A stretch of 28,594 bases of DNA from an uncultured bacterium. Its GTDB lineage: Bacteria; Patescibacteria; JAEDAM01; Absconditabacterales; Absconditicoccaceae. Both the position numbers and the translations under genes were made by a program. The stretch spans positions 1 to 28,594 of the forward strand of contig CAIVDB010000030.1 in assembly GCA_903904545.1 (NCBI GenBank). The letters run 5' to 3'. Positions 1 through 12,847 of this stretch are shown here, piece by piece (position 1 is the first letter of the stretch; each line of letters begins with the position of its first letter). A model generated the notes under the pieces. That model was not told the DNA's origin. It made no database searches and saw only the letters and a list, made by a program, of their open reading frames with translations.

Positions 1-1329
1 ATAGAGTGATTATGAGGGGCAAAAATTCATTCATTAAAACAAAATATAAGTGATAGTCCCGAAGGTAATATGTTACAAAGTATTACTATGAGTGTGAAAC
101 AATATGAAAGAGAGAATAATGCCAGGAGGGCAAAGGATAGAAAAAGAGCAAGACTGCTTGAATGATACCGAGTACACAATTGCCCTCCTGGCTATAAATA
201 CACATGAAAAGGGACTACTAAACATGTTGTCTTTGATGACGAAGCCCCAATAATTAAGAATATCTTAGAGAAGTATGCTACTTGAGTATTCCAAAATATG
301 GTAGAGTTTCTCTATTATGTGGATGATTTATGATTGAAAGATAAGAAGGGGAGAACTCATACTAAAAATTATGTATTCGATTTGTTAAAAAAAGAAAGAC
401 TCTTATTTCAGGCTGGATTTGTTGATTTTCCAAAGTTATGAATACATATGGTGAAGGGTAAACATGAGCCACTTATCTCCGTTGAAACTATGGAAGAAAT
501 AGAAGCTGTTAAATCCTGAAAGTCTCGTCATAGGAAGTTTTCCAATGTGGATATCTTTACCAAAATGCCTTTAAGAAATACTTTGGTGTGTGAATGTTGC
601 AATAAAATTATGTCTGGCTGACCTTCACTAAATAAAAGAGGAGATTATTATTACTATTATAGATGTTTTCATAAAGACTGTCCCAAAAACGATTCCTTCA
701 ATATAGACCAAGTGCATCAATCTTTTGAAGAATATCTCCAATCACTAACCATATCACCTAGTGTTTTGGCGTGTTTTAAGATAGCTTTGGTTTCTTTATT
801 TGAAAATGAAGAATCAAACATAGAGTCCTGGAATGCCAATAGAGAAAAAAATATTTCAGAGATCAATAAAAAGATTGAGAGATTATATGAAATGTTATTA
901 ACCATAGAATCAGAAGAAGTGGGGAAACTCTATCAACAGAAACTAAATGAATTAATCCTAGAAAAGAAGAAATTAGAGACCAAAACAAATGATAATAAAA
1001 AACTAAATATAGATGTTCCATGATTGTTAAATTTTACTTTACCTATCTTACAAAGCCCATATCAACTACGATTGAAAGGGGATATAGAAACAAGACGCTT
1101 GATAGCTAGTGTTGTAATGGGTGGCAAAATCTTATATAACAAAAAAACTGGGATTACAACACCCAATCTTCCTAGTTTTTATGCGGTTTTACAATGATTT
1201 TCTGACTCCAATTCTTCTATCTCGGAAGATGGGGGATTCGAACCCCCGGTACCTTGCGGTACACACCGTTTCCAACGGTGCGCGATCGACCGCTCTGCCA
1301 ACCTTCCATTTTACGAAGCCATTACGTAG
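1..1329 (+). CDS. Large serine site-specific recombinase, C-terminal part (5' end outside window)
   Basis: The frame enters from the left edge and stays open to TAG at 1327-1329 if TGA is Gly. What is visible is the end of the catalytic region, the recombinase domain (LLEGY-CGA-VHNCPPGYKYTG, then DDEAPIIKNILEKYAT), the zinc ribbon (CECC about 197-200 and RCFHKDC), and a long coiled coil rich in Lys and Glu (about residues 270-335). This order is typical of large serine recombinases that integrate or excise mobile elements. CGA codons at 169-171 and 1069-1071 fall where the family usually has Trp. No stop occurs before the tRNA-Ser gene, so the last ~35 codons are antisense tRNA sequence. The protein may really end this way, or the frame may be fused to the tRNA by integration. 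The catalytic serine domain is not in the window. Family assignment is confident; the exact C-terminus is not. Confidence 0.85.
1223..1307 (-). tRNA. tRNA-Ser (anticodon GGA)
   Basis: The complement folds as a class II tRNA of 85 nt without encoded CCA. The acceptor stem is GGAAGGT/ATCTTCC with one G-T pair and discriminator G. The anticodon stem is CACCG/CGGTG with loop TTGGAAA, giving anticodon GGA (Ser, UCC/UCU). A long variable arm (TACC-GCAA-GGTA) and T arm GGGGGTTCGAACCCCC complete it. The recombinase coding frame overlaps it antisense, which marks it as a probable integration site. Confidence 0.95.
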
Positions 1330-1379
1330 AGATAGTTCACGAACTATCTCCCATAGCCAATTCGTGAATTGGCTCTACG
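1325..1379. repeat. Nested palindrome: outer stem with two inner hairpins
   Basis: An outer 7-bp stem, CGTAGAG (1325-1331) with CTCTACG (1373-1379), can enclose two inner palindromes: GAGATAGTTC/GAACTATCTC (1329-1338/1341-1350) and AGCCAATTC/GAATTGGCT (1355-1363/1366-1374). The inner arms are perfect with a 2-nt centre; the first overlaps the outer stem by three bases, so the two folds compete at that edge. It lies just upstream of the tRNA-Ser 5' end. It could be a recombination site, a REP-like element or a terminator. The function is unknown. Confidence 0.6.
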
Positions 1380-1439
1380 GAAACAGGACAATATCTAATG
1401 ATAAGTCCCTAAGAATCAAGCAAAAATCTTTTATAAGAT

Positions 1440-2042
1440 TTAAAATATCTTGATCGTGTCTACCCATGGCAAAACATCAGTTCATTTTATAGATCCATCT
1501 TGTCCAAGATTGAGAAGAAGGATTTTTCCAGGAAAGGCAGGATTATACACAAAATATACGGCACCAAATGCAGACCCATAAGGATCATTACAGTGGTTGT
1601 CTACATGGATATTTACATCTCCGAGTCAGACGAAATTTGGAGCTGAGGCGTTGTGTAGGCTGATTTTTTGATATCCACTCATCAGCGGTGAAGTAGCTGC
1701 AAGTGTTTCTATTTTGAAAACACAATCATCTTTGAATGTGCTAAATAAACTCTCAACAAATTCCTCAGCAGAAATATTTGGATCTTTTTTGAGTACTTGG
1801 AGCGTTTGTGATGAGACCCTTATGCTATCTCCAGAAAGCATTATCGTAGGCGTCCCATACACGGGTTTCCCATTACTTTGTTCATCGATAAAGTTGAAAG
1901 ATATCCCTAATCTTTGAGAGACAAAAGTTTCGACTGGAAACACTTCTGGCGCGGTTTGTTGAAGTGGAGTGGTTCCACATCCTGTGAGAAGCAGCGCAGA
2001 AATAAATCAAGCAAGAAGAACAATTTTTCTCATCGATTTCAT
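1440..2042 (-). CDS. Putative lipoprotein of unknown function
   Basis: The protein is about 200 residues and begins MKSMRKIVLLAGFISALLLT, followed by Cys. This is a charged n-region, a hydrophobic core and a lipobox LTGC (Cys 22 from the ATG at 2042, or 19 from the ATG at 2033), so it is probably lipid-anchored on the outer face of the membrane. One Gly of the signal peptide is TGA (2007-2009). The mature part has no domain I recognise; near the end it reads GKILLLNLGQDGSIKGTDV and stops at TAA 1440-1442. It lies 20 bp downstream of the flavoprotein gene on the same strand, so co-transcription is likely. No Shine-Dalgarno motif is visible before either start. Confidence 0.75.
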
Positions 2043-2062
2043 AATAGAAATTAAAAGAATAT

Positions 2063-2617
2063 TTATAAAGAGATTTTATTTATATGCTTACTTATCTGAC
2101 TTACAATCAGTTGGAGTCTTTTCTCAGGGATCTCAGGTGGCTCAGAGGAATAAATATCTTTTGTCTTGATTCCATAGGTCTGAAGAAGTTTCATATTTTG
2201 ATAATGCACAAAGCCAAAGGTCCCTTGGTTCATATATTTTTTATTGGTGTCATCAGCACTATGTCCCGTCATGATAAGAAATATTTCCTTTCATTTTAAG
2301 GATAGACTATGGTAGAGAGGGAAAGTTTTGTCTATAAATGTTTTGGTAAGTGAACTCACATTGGCAAAATGATTGGGCGATCATAAAACAATAAGATTCG
2401 CTTTCATAAGCTTTTCTCTAATTTCCTGCATATCATCTTCTAGAATACAGGTGCCTATTTCTTTACATGCCCAACATCACAAGCAATGATCAAGCTTCTT
2501 CTCTCTCAGAAGAAGCATTTCTTTTTCTCCTTCCACGCGATCGAAGATATAAGAAAGCACACGATCTGTTTCTCCATGTTTAGGACTTCATGAGATGAAA
2601 AGAATCTTTTTTACCAT
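2063..2617 (-). CDS. NAD(P)H-dependent FMN reductase / iron-sulfur flavoprotein-like protein
   Basis: The 184-residue protein has the flavodoxin-like fold signature of the NADPH-dependent FMN reductase family. FMN phosphate binding is shown by KKILFISGSPKHGETD at the N-terminus, where the first Gly is TGA at 2588-2590. Next comes a Cys-rich segment, LDHCLGCWACKEIGTC, as in iron-sulfur flavoproteins, and then IVLGSPNHFANVSSLTKTFI, the second flavin-contact loop. Both family-invariant Gly of GSP are encoded by TGA. It probably transfers electrons in the cytoplasm; the partner and substrate are not evident. It lies between leuS (97 bp upstream) and the lipoprotein gene, all on the minus strand. 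Start ATG at 2617 and stop TAA at 2063-2065. Confidence 0.85.
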
Positions 2618-2714
2618 ACAAGAAAGATGATAAGGTAAATGATGGGGTATATAAGCATGATGCATGGGATTGGAATTGGTCTATTGGTTATTCGTGTATT
2701 GGGGGGGATCAATT

Positions 2715-6374
<3,660 letters not shown>

Positions 6375-6386
6375 TAGGGACAAATG

Positions 6387-6415
6387 TTGAAGTGATAAAA
6401 TCTTGAAGTGATAAA
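6387..6415. repeat. Tandem direct repeat in the leuS leader
   Basis: TTGAAGTGATAAA occurs twice with period 16 (6387-6399 and 6403-6415), just upstream of the leuS start on the minus strand. It lies where a promoter or leader would be, but I see no clear regulatory fold. Confidence 0.6.
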
Positions 6416-6499
6416 CTTACTTATTTTCTTTCACAGAAAAAGAAAGGGCTTTGATAATATACAAAATACCCATACTTTCAATAAAAAATACAAGAAATA

Positions 6500-7372
6500 T
6501 TATAAATAAGGCCTCAAAAGATTAAAGATCTTCTTAGAATTTTTTATTTTGTTCTTAGTGTATATAATAAATTTTTGTGTGGCATGAGGAGTAGTCTCTA
6601 ACATGCAGGCAATTTCATCGAAAGATTTCTCTTTGATATAGTATTCTTTGAGGACAAAAATTTCTTTGGGTGAAAGGATATTTTCAAGTATCTGAAAGAT
6701 AGATTGAGAAGACTCTTCTCTCAAAACATGAAAATCCGGAAGTGTTTTTTGGATGTTATTATCACGAGGATCTAAAAATATATCCAATAAACTGGATTCA
6801 GTTTCATCATTGCTGACAGTCTCATCAAGAGAGTGAATTGTAGCTCTATTCATTTGATACATGTCGATATATTGGACAGGAATATCTAGCACTTCTGCAA
6901 TTTCTTGGTCTGTTGGATTTCTTTCGAGCTTGTGTTCCAATGCGTTGATTGTCTTCTTGATCTTATTCATACTTGTTATCTGATTGAGAGGAAGTCTAAT
7001 GGGTTTTCCTACTTCAGCAAGCGCAGCAAGAATGCTTTGTCTAATCCACCAAACGGCATAAGAAGTAAATTTAAAGCCTCTAGTCTCGTCAAATCTTTGT
7101 GCCGCCTTGATAAGTCATAGATTCCCCTCATTGATAAGATCGGGAAGCGAGAGCCCTTGTTTCTGATAGAGTTTAGCTACAGAGACAACAAATCTTAGAT
7201 TCGCATTGACGAGTTTTTTTAGGGCAATCATGTCTCCTGCCTTAATTCTCTGGGCTAAAAGAACCTCTTCTTCTTTGCTGATTAACTTTTCAGAACCCAT
7301 GTCTGAGAAATATCTATCAATAAGTTGAGAATCACGAGGAGTAATCGATTTCTCTATCTTTAATTGTCTCAT
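6500..7372 (-). CDS. rpoD: RNA polymerase sigma-70 family factor with divergent region 4
   Basis: The 290-residue protein directs RNA polymerase to promoters. Region 1.2 (residues about 14-45) precedes a textbook region 2: [39 protein letters not shown], then [15 protein letters not shown], the -10 recognition and melting segment. Region 3 follows ([17 protein letters not shown]). Region 4 is unusual. Where primary sigmas have TLEEIG and TRERVRQIE, this reads [19 protein letters not shown], so -35 contacts may differ. The length and region order match a primary-type sigma without the long N-terminal region 1.1, but an alternative sigma cannot be excluded, so the symbol is tentative. Start ATG 7372, no Shine-Dalgarno; stop TAA 6500-6502. 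leuS follows 125 bp downstream. Confidence 0.88.
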
Positions 7373-7516
7373 GTTTTATCCAAAAAATAAATCAAAATTA
7401 ATATAAATATAAGAACAAAAAAGTCAATAGAAAAGCATAAATAAAAAATAAACAGGATGAAGAAAAAAAAGTATTTTCTAACGGAAAAATTCATTGAAAT
7501 TTTTTATCGTATAGGA

Positions 7517-7550
7517 ATTTGAATGTTTCCTATATTTGAATGTTTCCTAT
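7517..7550. repeat. Perfect 17-bp tandem duplication
   Basis: ATTTGAATGTTTCCTAT is present twice in direct succession, at 7517-7533 and 7534-7550, immediately before the structured stretch. The copies are identical, so the duplication is recent or maintained. Confidence 0.9.
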
Positions 7551-7636
7551 AGACCTGTCCACGAAGGTGGGTAAAAGCGACAGCCTGTCCCGTAAAGCGG
7601 GATTAAAATCCTTTTGGGATTTTCGGCGTCTTTTTT
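7551..7636 (+). ncRNA. Candidate structured RNA or complex terminator
   Basis: There are three successive hairpins: CCAC-GAAG-GTGG (7559-7570), TCCCG-TAAAG-CGGGA (7588-7602) and AAAATCC/GGATTTT (7605-7623). A closing helix, GAC-A-GCC (7579-7585) with GGCGTC (7625-7630), is followed by six T. The word CCTGTCC occurs twice, 30 nt apart, each time opening a hairpin. This looks like a small RNA with an intrinsic terminator, but it matches no RNA family I can name. It could instead be a mobile palindromic element. Confidence 0.35.
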
Positions 7637-7701
7637 ATTGAAAACCCGCCTAAAAAAGATACAAACGCAATAGTGTTTCCAAAAAAGGATACAATTTTAC
7701 C

Positions 7702-7709
7702 TATATAAA
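7702..7709 (+). promoter_or_regulatory. -10-like box before ftsK
   Basis: TATATAAA lies about 10 nt upstream of the TTG start of ftsK. If it is the -10 element, transcription would begin at or within a few bases of the start codon and give a leaderless mRNA. There is no Shine-Dalgarno sequence. Confidence 0.4.
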
Positions 7710-7718
7710 ATTACTGTT

Positions 7719-9842
7719 TTGGCTAGAAGAAGAAAAAAAGGCAAAAATATAGTACTCAATAAATTTAAGTTATGAATTGGACTTACTGTCTTGGGTGGAT
7801 TGTTTTTTTTCTCACTTTCCTTTGCAGATAGTTCTCCTGTGTTTTCATTCCTTAGAGATTATGCAGCAATTCCTTTTGGTGAGATTGGATTATATATCTT
7901 CTTCGCACTCTGTTTTTTGGTGGGGATCTTGATTATGGCCAAAGGATATCTCATGAAATTATTAGTTCGCCAGTTCTTTCTCGTGATGATCATTGTTTCT
8001 GCAATTCTCAATTTTCCTATCGTAGATGGAGATGGAGAAAAATATGAGAAACTTGGTGGATATCTTTCTCGACCCGTATTATATGTTCTCAATCTGATGT
8101 TTGGTGGAAAAAATATAGCAATCAAAGCATTCGTTATCCTCCTTTTGATTGGACTCATTGTTCGAATATTTTATTCCTTCAATATGAGCCTTCCAAAATT
8201 TTCCCTCAAGACAGAAGATAAACCCAATAGACCCGTAAGCAAAGCAAAACCTTCCAGATACCAAGCAGAAGAGGAAGAGGAGGAGGAAGAGGAAGAAAAA
8301 CCAGACTTTCACCAACCCGTTTCGCGTTCACTTATCAAGAGTCTCCTCAAACAAAAGATCGAAGATAAGATTAGCCAAAAAGAAAAAAAAGCAAAACCGC
8401 TTATTAGTTTCGGAGGAGAAAAACCAACTTTCAATGTGGCAATGATCGAATCAGGAAGTGAACAGGCAGTGACTATAGATGAGACCTTCCTTATGGAAAA
8501 AGCCAAAGCACTACAAAATAAATTGATGGAATTTAACGTGCCGATTATGATTGAGTGATTTGATATCGGACCCTCCATTGTCCAGATGAGAATTAAGCCC
8601 GATGAGGGAATCAGACTTTCTACGATAGAAGGACTCTCCAATGATATTTCTCTTTCACTCAAATCCAAGTCAGTAAGGATCGTTGCTCCGATTCCTGGAA
8701 CGGACTGTGTCGGTATCCAGCTGCCAAATCCAAAGCCTGTGATGGTCAAACTTGGAGATATTCTCAATTCCAGCGAGTTTATTCAAGACATGAAAAAGTC
8801 AGATAATAATCTTTCTCTAGGAAAAGCAATTGATGGTTCTATCATGATCAAGACACTCGAATCTATGCCACACTTACTCGTGGCAGGAGCGACAGGATCA
8901 GGAAAATCTGTAGGAGTAAACGACTTTATCTTATCTTTGATGTATCAAAATACTCCGTCTGAACTAAAATTCCTGATGGTTGACCCAAAACAGGTAGAGC
9001 TGGAACTCTATTCTGGACTGCCGTATCTCTTAGCCCCTATCGTGTATGAACCAGAAAAGGCCTTGAAATTATTGAAGCGAACAGAACATGAAATGGAAAG
9101 AAGATATGGAATCCTCAAAGAAATGAGAGTCAAAAATATTGATGAGTACAATCAAAAAATAAAAGAAGAAAAAATGTTCCGTATCGTATTCGTGATCGAT
9201 GAGCTCGCAAGTTTGATGCTCTCCAAGAGTAAAAGAGACGTAGAAAATTGTATTACACATATTTCAGCAAAGGCGCGTGCTGTAGGTATTCACTTGATCA
9301 TCGCAACACAGAGACCATCAGTAGACGTTATTACCGGACTCATCAAAGCAAATATTCCAACCAGAATCGCCTTTGGTACTGTATCAGAGATCGATAGTAG
9401 GACCATCTTGGGAAGAAAGGGAGCAGAGACACTCTTAGGGAAATGAGATATGCTTTATATGGATCCTTCGACCAAGTCACCTATTAGAATCCAAGCACCA
9501 TTTGTTTCTACAGAAGAGATAGAAAAGGTCACCCTTGCCCTCAAAAATAAATACATGGACGGACTCACCGAAGAAGATATTTATAGCCAAGAAATCGTAA
9601 GTCTATTGGAAAGTAAATTCGAAGCAGGAGATCAATTATTTTCAAGTGGAGGAAGTGATGATGATGCACTGATAGAACAAGCCATTCAGATTATCTCTAC
9701 TACAAGAAAAGCATCAGCCACCTTACTCCAAAGAAAGCTCAATATCGGATTTGCTCGTGCAGCAAGAGTGATGGATACCCTAGAAGAAAGAGGAGTTGTT
9801 GGTCCACAGGAAGGAGCGAAACCAAGAGATATATTTATCTAG
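7719..9842 (+). CDS. ftsK: FtsK/SpoIIIE-family DNA translocase
   Basis: The 707-residue protein pumps chromosomal DNA through the division septum as a membrane-anchored hexameric ATPase. TTG at 7719 is chosen because it begins MARRRKKGKN right after a -10-like box. The N-terminal third is hydrophobic (several membrane segments to residue ~150), then comes a linker with a Glu run (about 185-195). The motor has Walker A GATGSGKS (390-397), Walker B VFVIDELASLM (Asp 494, Glu 495) and LLGKGDML, whose second Gly is TGA at 9444-9446. The conserved Trp before EMERRY is written CGA (9078-9080, residue 454). The C-terminal ~65 residues form the winged-helix gamma domain (LLQRKLNIGFARAARVMD). Another TGA sits at 8556-8558 in EGFDIGP. 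The iron alcohol dehydrogenase gene follows after 32 bp. Confidence 0.96.
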
Positions 9843-9874
9843 AAAGATACATTTAATTTCTCTTATTATTCACT

Positions 9875-11050
9875 ATGGAAAATTTCATCTATGATATTCC
9901 TACCAAAGTGTTTTTTGGGAAAGGACAAATTTCTCATCTTGTAGAACAGATCAAATGCTTTGGTGACAAAGTATTGTTAACTTATGGCAGCTGATCTATT
10001 AAGAAAATCTGACTCTATGACCAAGTCATTGAGATTTTTAAAAAGGAAAATATTCACTACCGAGAATTAACCGATATTCAACCAAATCCTGATATTACTT
10101 CCGTCCGTGAATGAATCGCTATCTGTAAACAGCAGGGCATTCAATTCATCTTAGCCGTGGGAGGAGGAAGTGTTATCGATGCAAGTAAGGCCATTGCCCT
10201 TGGATATTTTTATCCAGGAGATCCTCGAGATATTTTCTCCAAAAAGACGCAGATTGATCAAACCTTACCTATAGGAACTATTCTAACATTAGCAGCAACA
10301 GGAAGTGAAATGGATCCCTATATGGTCATAAGCAATCGTGAGCAAGGGGAAAAACGTGATTATGGCAATCCCATATTGGCTCCCAAATTTTCTATTCTCG
10401 ACCCCACATATACTTATTCTGTGCCTCCAAAGCAGACAGTAGCAGGTATTGTAGATATTATGAGTCACATTTTCGAACAATATTTTAGTCCAACTTCAGC
10501 TACTGAAGTCCAAGATAGTATAGCAGAGTGATTACTTCAAACCTGCATTTACTATGGTCATCAGGTCATCGCTGATCCAGAAAATTACGATGCGAGAGCC
10601 AATCTTATGCGAACATCCTCATTAGCATTAAACGGTTTACTTGGCTTAGGCAAAACTCAAGATCGAGCAAGTCACAATATAGAACATGCCCTCAGTGCAG
10701 TCTATGATATTACACATGGTGATGGACTTGCTATCATCTTTCCTCATCGAATGGACTATGTCTTGGGAGAGGGAAAAGACCAAAAGATTCTGGAAAAATT
10801 TGTAGATTTTGCCACCCATGTACGAAATGTTCCAGGTATCGGAGATCCGCTTGCTATTGCTAAAGCCGGAATCCAAGCAGTCAAAAATTTTCGAAGCCAA
10901 ATAGGGGCTCCTATGAAACTTTCAGATGTAGATATTATTATGCCAGATCTTGATCTCCTTGCAGATAAGGTAGTTGTTCATTGACCTGTAGGAGGACTCA
11001 AATCATTGGGGAAAGAAGAGATCAAAGAACTCCTTGAGCAATGTGAATAA
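9875..11050 (+). CDS. Iron-containing alcohol dehydrogenase (butanol dehydrogenase / YqhD type)
   Basis: The 391-residue protein is a class III, metal-dependent alcohol/aldehyde oxidoreductase of the cytoplasm using NAD(P)H. It has a Rossmann-like N-terminal half with AVGGGSVIDASKAIA and AATGSEMD, and a helical metal-binding half. Metal ligands are Asp 194 and His 198 (GIVDIMSH), His 267 (ASHNIEH) and His 281 (ITHGDG), the same spacing as in YqhD. Length is typical. In-frame TGA codons lie at conserved Gly, e.g. HGPVGGLKSLG. CGA stands where the family has Trp: DP-CGA-DIF (10226-10228), NLM-CGA (10610-10612), QD-CGA-ASHNIEH (10664-10666), PH-CGA-MDYV (10748-10750), while AGA is Arg in DARANLM. 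It lies 32 bp after ftsK and may be co-transcribed. The physiological substrate cannot be told. Confidence 0.95.
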
Positions 11051-11061
11051 AGTGTCTATAA

Positions 11062-11098
11062 AAAAAGAGCGATACCCATCGAGGAGATTGCTCTTTTT
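11062..11098. terminator. Bidirectional intrinsic terminator
   Basis: A 12-bp stem, AAAAAGAGCGAT (11062-11073) with ATTGCTCTTTTT (11087-11098), has one G-T pair and T-runs on both strands. It lies between the convergent alcohol dehydrogenase and polyprenyl synthase genes and can stop transcription from both. Confidence 0.88.
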
Positions 11099-11111
11099 AC
11101 AACATATGTTT

Positions 11112-12158
11112 CTAATTTACATGCTCCATTTTATTGATCAATTGTTCAAATCCATCTTTCGCTTCCATATTGACTAAGGGGATTTCTTCAAAGAGCTCTC
11201 TCGCTTTTTGTGTAAGGGAATGAATGAGTTCTTTACCGGCGTATAAGGCTCCAGATGATTCAAAAAGCTCTTTGAGGCGGATGATTTGCTCTTCGTTTAC
11301 TTGTTTCCCTAGACAAGAAGAAAGTAATTGTTTCGCCTCATCATTGCCATGTTCATAAATATAATTTGTAAAAAATGTCTGTTGCCCTTCTTGGATGTCA
11401 TTAAACGCCGACTTTGTTTTTTCGGCAGAGGTGAGATCCAAAAGATCATCTCTTAGCTGAAATGCAAGACCAAGATTTTTCCCAAGTTCACGAATCTTCT
11501 CTTGAATCTCTTCGGAAGCTCCTGCTAAGATAGCTCAGGTAAGCATAGGTCTGATAAAGGTATAGGAAGCTGTCTTGTACATATTTTTTTTGTCTATCAT
11601 CTCTAGGCTTGCAGGTCAGGAGACCATCATATTCACGTCTATCATTTGTCACAAAATCACTTCTTCGATCATACTATGGATGTTTATTCTCGCAAGATTG
11701 AGGCGATCTTCAGAAAATCCAGTAATCTTATATCGAAGTTCATATACTCGAGAAAGGATAAGGTCGCCTACAAGGATTGCTTGTCCTTCTGCAACATGAT
11801 GCCTATTTTCAGCTTCTTTGAGAAGAGATTCTATATACATATGCATAGTAGCTGCATTATGTCTTTTGCTTGCTTCGTCGATAATGTCATCATGGATAAG
11901 TGCCATGGTATGTAAAAGTTCGAAGACAATACCAAATTGTAGAATATCTTTTTCTTGAGTCCCTCAAAGTCATACATACACAGACCAAAGACAAAAAGGC
12001 CTAATCCTCTTCCCTCCAGAGAAGATAAAGGTTTCAATATAGGAAATTACTTTATTCAATTTTTCACTACCCAAAAGTTGCTTCGATTGTGAAATTTTTT
12101 CATCTACATACGTTTGAAGAACCCCATCAAATGTGGTTTTAAATTCAGAGATATGCAT
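11112..12158 (-). CDS. Polyprenyl (geranylgeranyl/farnesyl-type) diphosphate synthase
   Basis: The 348-residue protein is a trans-isoprenyl diphosphate synthase that condenses isopentenyl diphosphate onto an allylic diphosphate. In this context it could supply lipid carriers or quinone-type chains. It shows FIFSGGKRIRPF (substrate binding), the first Asp-rich motif HDDIIDEASKRH (Asp 90, 91, 94) and the second RDDLLDL (Asp 237, 238, 241). These make a complete active site. Adjacent TGA codons read Gly in VYVGLGGTQ. CGA codons occur in the hydrophobic helix after GDLILS. The start is ATG 12158 (MHISEFKTTF). A longer upstream reading would overlap the RNHCP gene and is not supported. Stop TAG. 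It follows the RNHCP gene by 22 bp. Product chain length cannot be judged. Confidence 0.92.
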
Positions 12159-12180
12159 TTCTTGAGAAAAAAAATAAAAA

Positions 12181-12492
12181 CTACACAAGATACTTCTTAT
12201 AGGTATGAATAAGTTCATCCAAAAGAAGCACTTCATCGTCATTAGCTCTTTTGTTTCGGTGTTTTTTACCACAGCGTTCACAGGTAAATAATATTTTCAA
12301 TCATCAATTTTTTATTTCATAGGCAGTAGGATACATTTTCCCATGGCAGCTTGTCGACCTATCTCCAGGGATATCTCCATCTACGTGGAGAGATACAAAG
12401 CAATAGGGACAATGGTTTCTGCACGTTTTTTCCGCCTGAGGAATGGTCTTTTTGCAATGGACACAGATGAAGGTCTCATTTATTTTCTTCAT
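12181..12492 (-). CDS. RNHCP-domain protein
   Basis: The 103-residue protein carries the motif that names the RNHCP family, KTCRNHCPYCFVSLHVD, followed by DIPGDRSTSCHGKMYP. Four CxxC-like pairs are visible: CVHC, CPYC with Cys of TCRNHC, Cys in TSCHG, and CERC. They suggest a zinc-binding fold. The family has no firmly established function; nucleic-acid binding is a guess from the zinc knuckles. Two consecutive TGA codons (12301-12306) read Gly-Gly in KNGGLKI, and the family has Gly there. Start ATG 12492, stop TAG at 12181-12183. It overlaps nothing and lies 22 bp upstream of the polyprenyl synthase gene, so the two probably form one transcript. Confidence 0.9.
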
Positions 12493-12566
12493 TACATGGG
12501 CTCAAACGCTAAAACGACCAAGGAGTTTATAATGTAGAGTTTATGGTTAAGAAGTAAGTTTAAAAT

Positions 12567-12618
12567 TCGGGATTAAGAATTGTAACTCATAATTCTGCAT
12601 TCTAAATTCTGAATTTTC
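12567..12618. repeat. Intergenic AATTCT word array
   Basis: Successive near-copies of an AATTCTG/AATTCTA word (ATAATTCTG, CATTCTAAATTCTGAATTTTC). The same words form an in-frame insert in leuS (5865-5912) and recur at 21108-21140. Confidence 0.6.
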
Positions 12619-12769
12619 TATTCGACCGAGTAGCGGTAGCAATCATACATATACTCCTAAGAGTACGATGGGTAGCTCCACTATGGCATACACCATAGCT
12701 TTGTGGCTCCCAGATGTGATTTAGGAAGTAATATTGGCGCATCATCGACAGCCAACTACTCAGCCACTT

Positions 12770-12787
12770 ACAAAAGTACACTTTTGT
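12770..12787. repeat. Short perfect inverted repeat
   Basis: ACAAAAGT and ACTTTTGT flank a 2-nt centre AC. The layout is the same as the inner palindromes at 1329-1350 and 1355-1374, which also have 2-nt centres. Confidence 0.6.
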
Positions 12788-12817
12788 CTAGACAATGCAA
12801 GACAAAGCGAGATTATA

Positions 12818-12847
12818 AGAAAACACTAGCGATTACTAGTGTTTTCT
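12818..12847. terminator. Hairpin terminator downstream of the RRM gene
   Basis: AGAAAACACTAG and CTAGTGTTTTCT form a perfect 12-bp stem with loop CGATTA. It lies 30 bp beyond the stop of the minus-strand RRM gene. The T-run is only TTTTCT, so its strength is uncertain. Confidence 0.6.

Larger units (their letters stand above)
7373..7718. other. Gene-free interval between divergent sigma factor and ftsK
   Basis: No coding frame is supported here. The interval must contain promoters for both neighbours. It holds a 17-bp tandem repeat (7517-7550), a hairpin-rich stretch ending in a T-run (7551-7636) and a -10-like box directly before ftsK. The first ~110 bases are very AT-rich with no structure that I can see. 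Confidence 0.7.

Noticed and set aside
6423..6448. TTTCTTT/AAAGAAA hairpin as terminator of the sigma gene
   Set aside because: The stem is short and only A/T-C/G mixed with a weak tail; too poor to call.
12159..12281. N-terminal extension of the polyprenyl synthase
   Set aside because: It would overlap the RNHCP coding region and adds no conserved sequence; ATG 12158 fits the family start.
12652..12710. Possible tRNA or small RNA in the repeat-rich gap
   Set aside because: There are hairpins but no T-loop GTTCRA or acceptor stem; left as plain inverted repeats.
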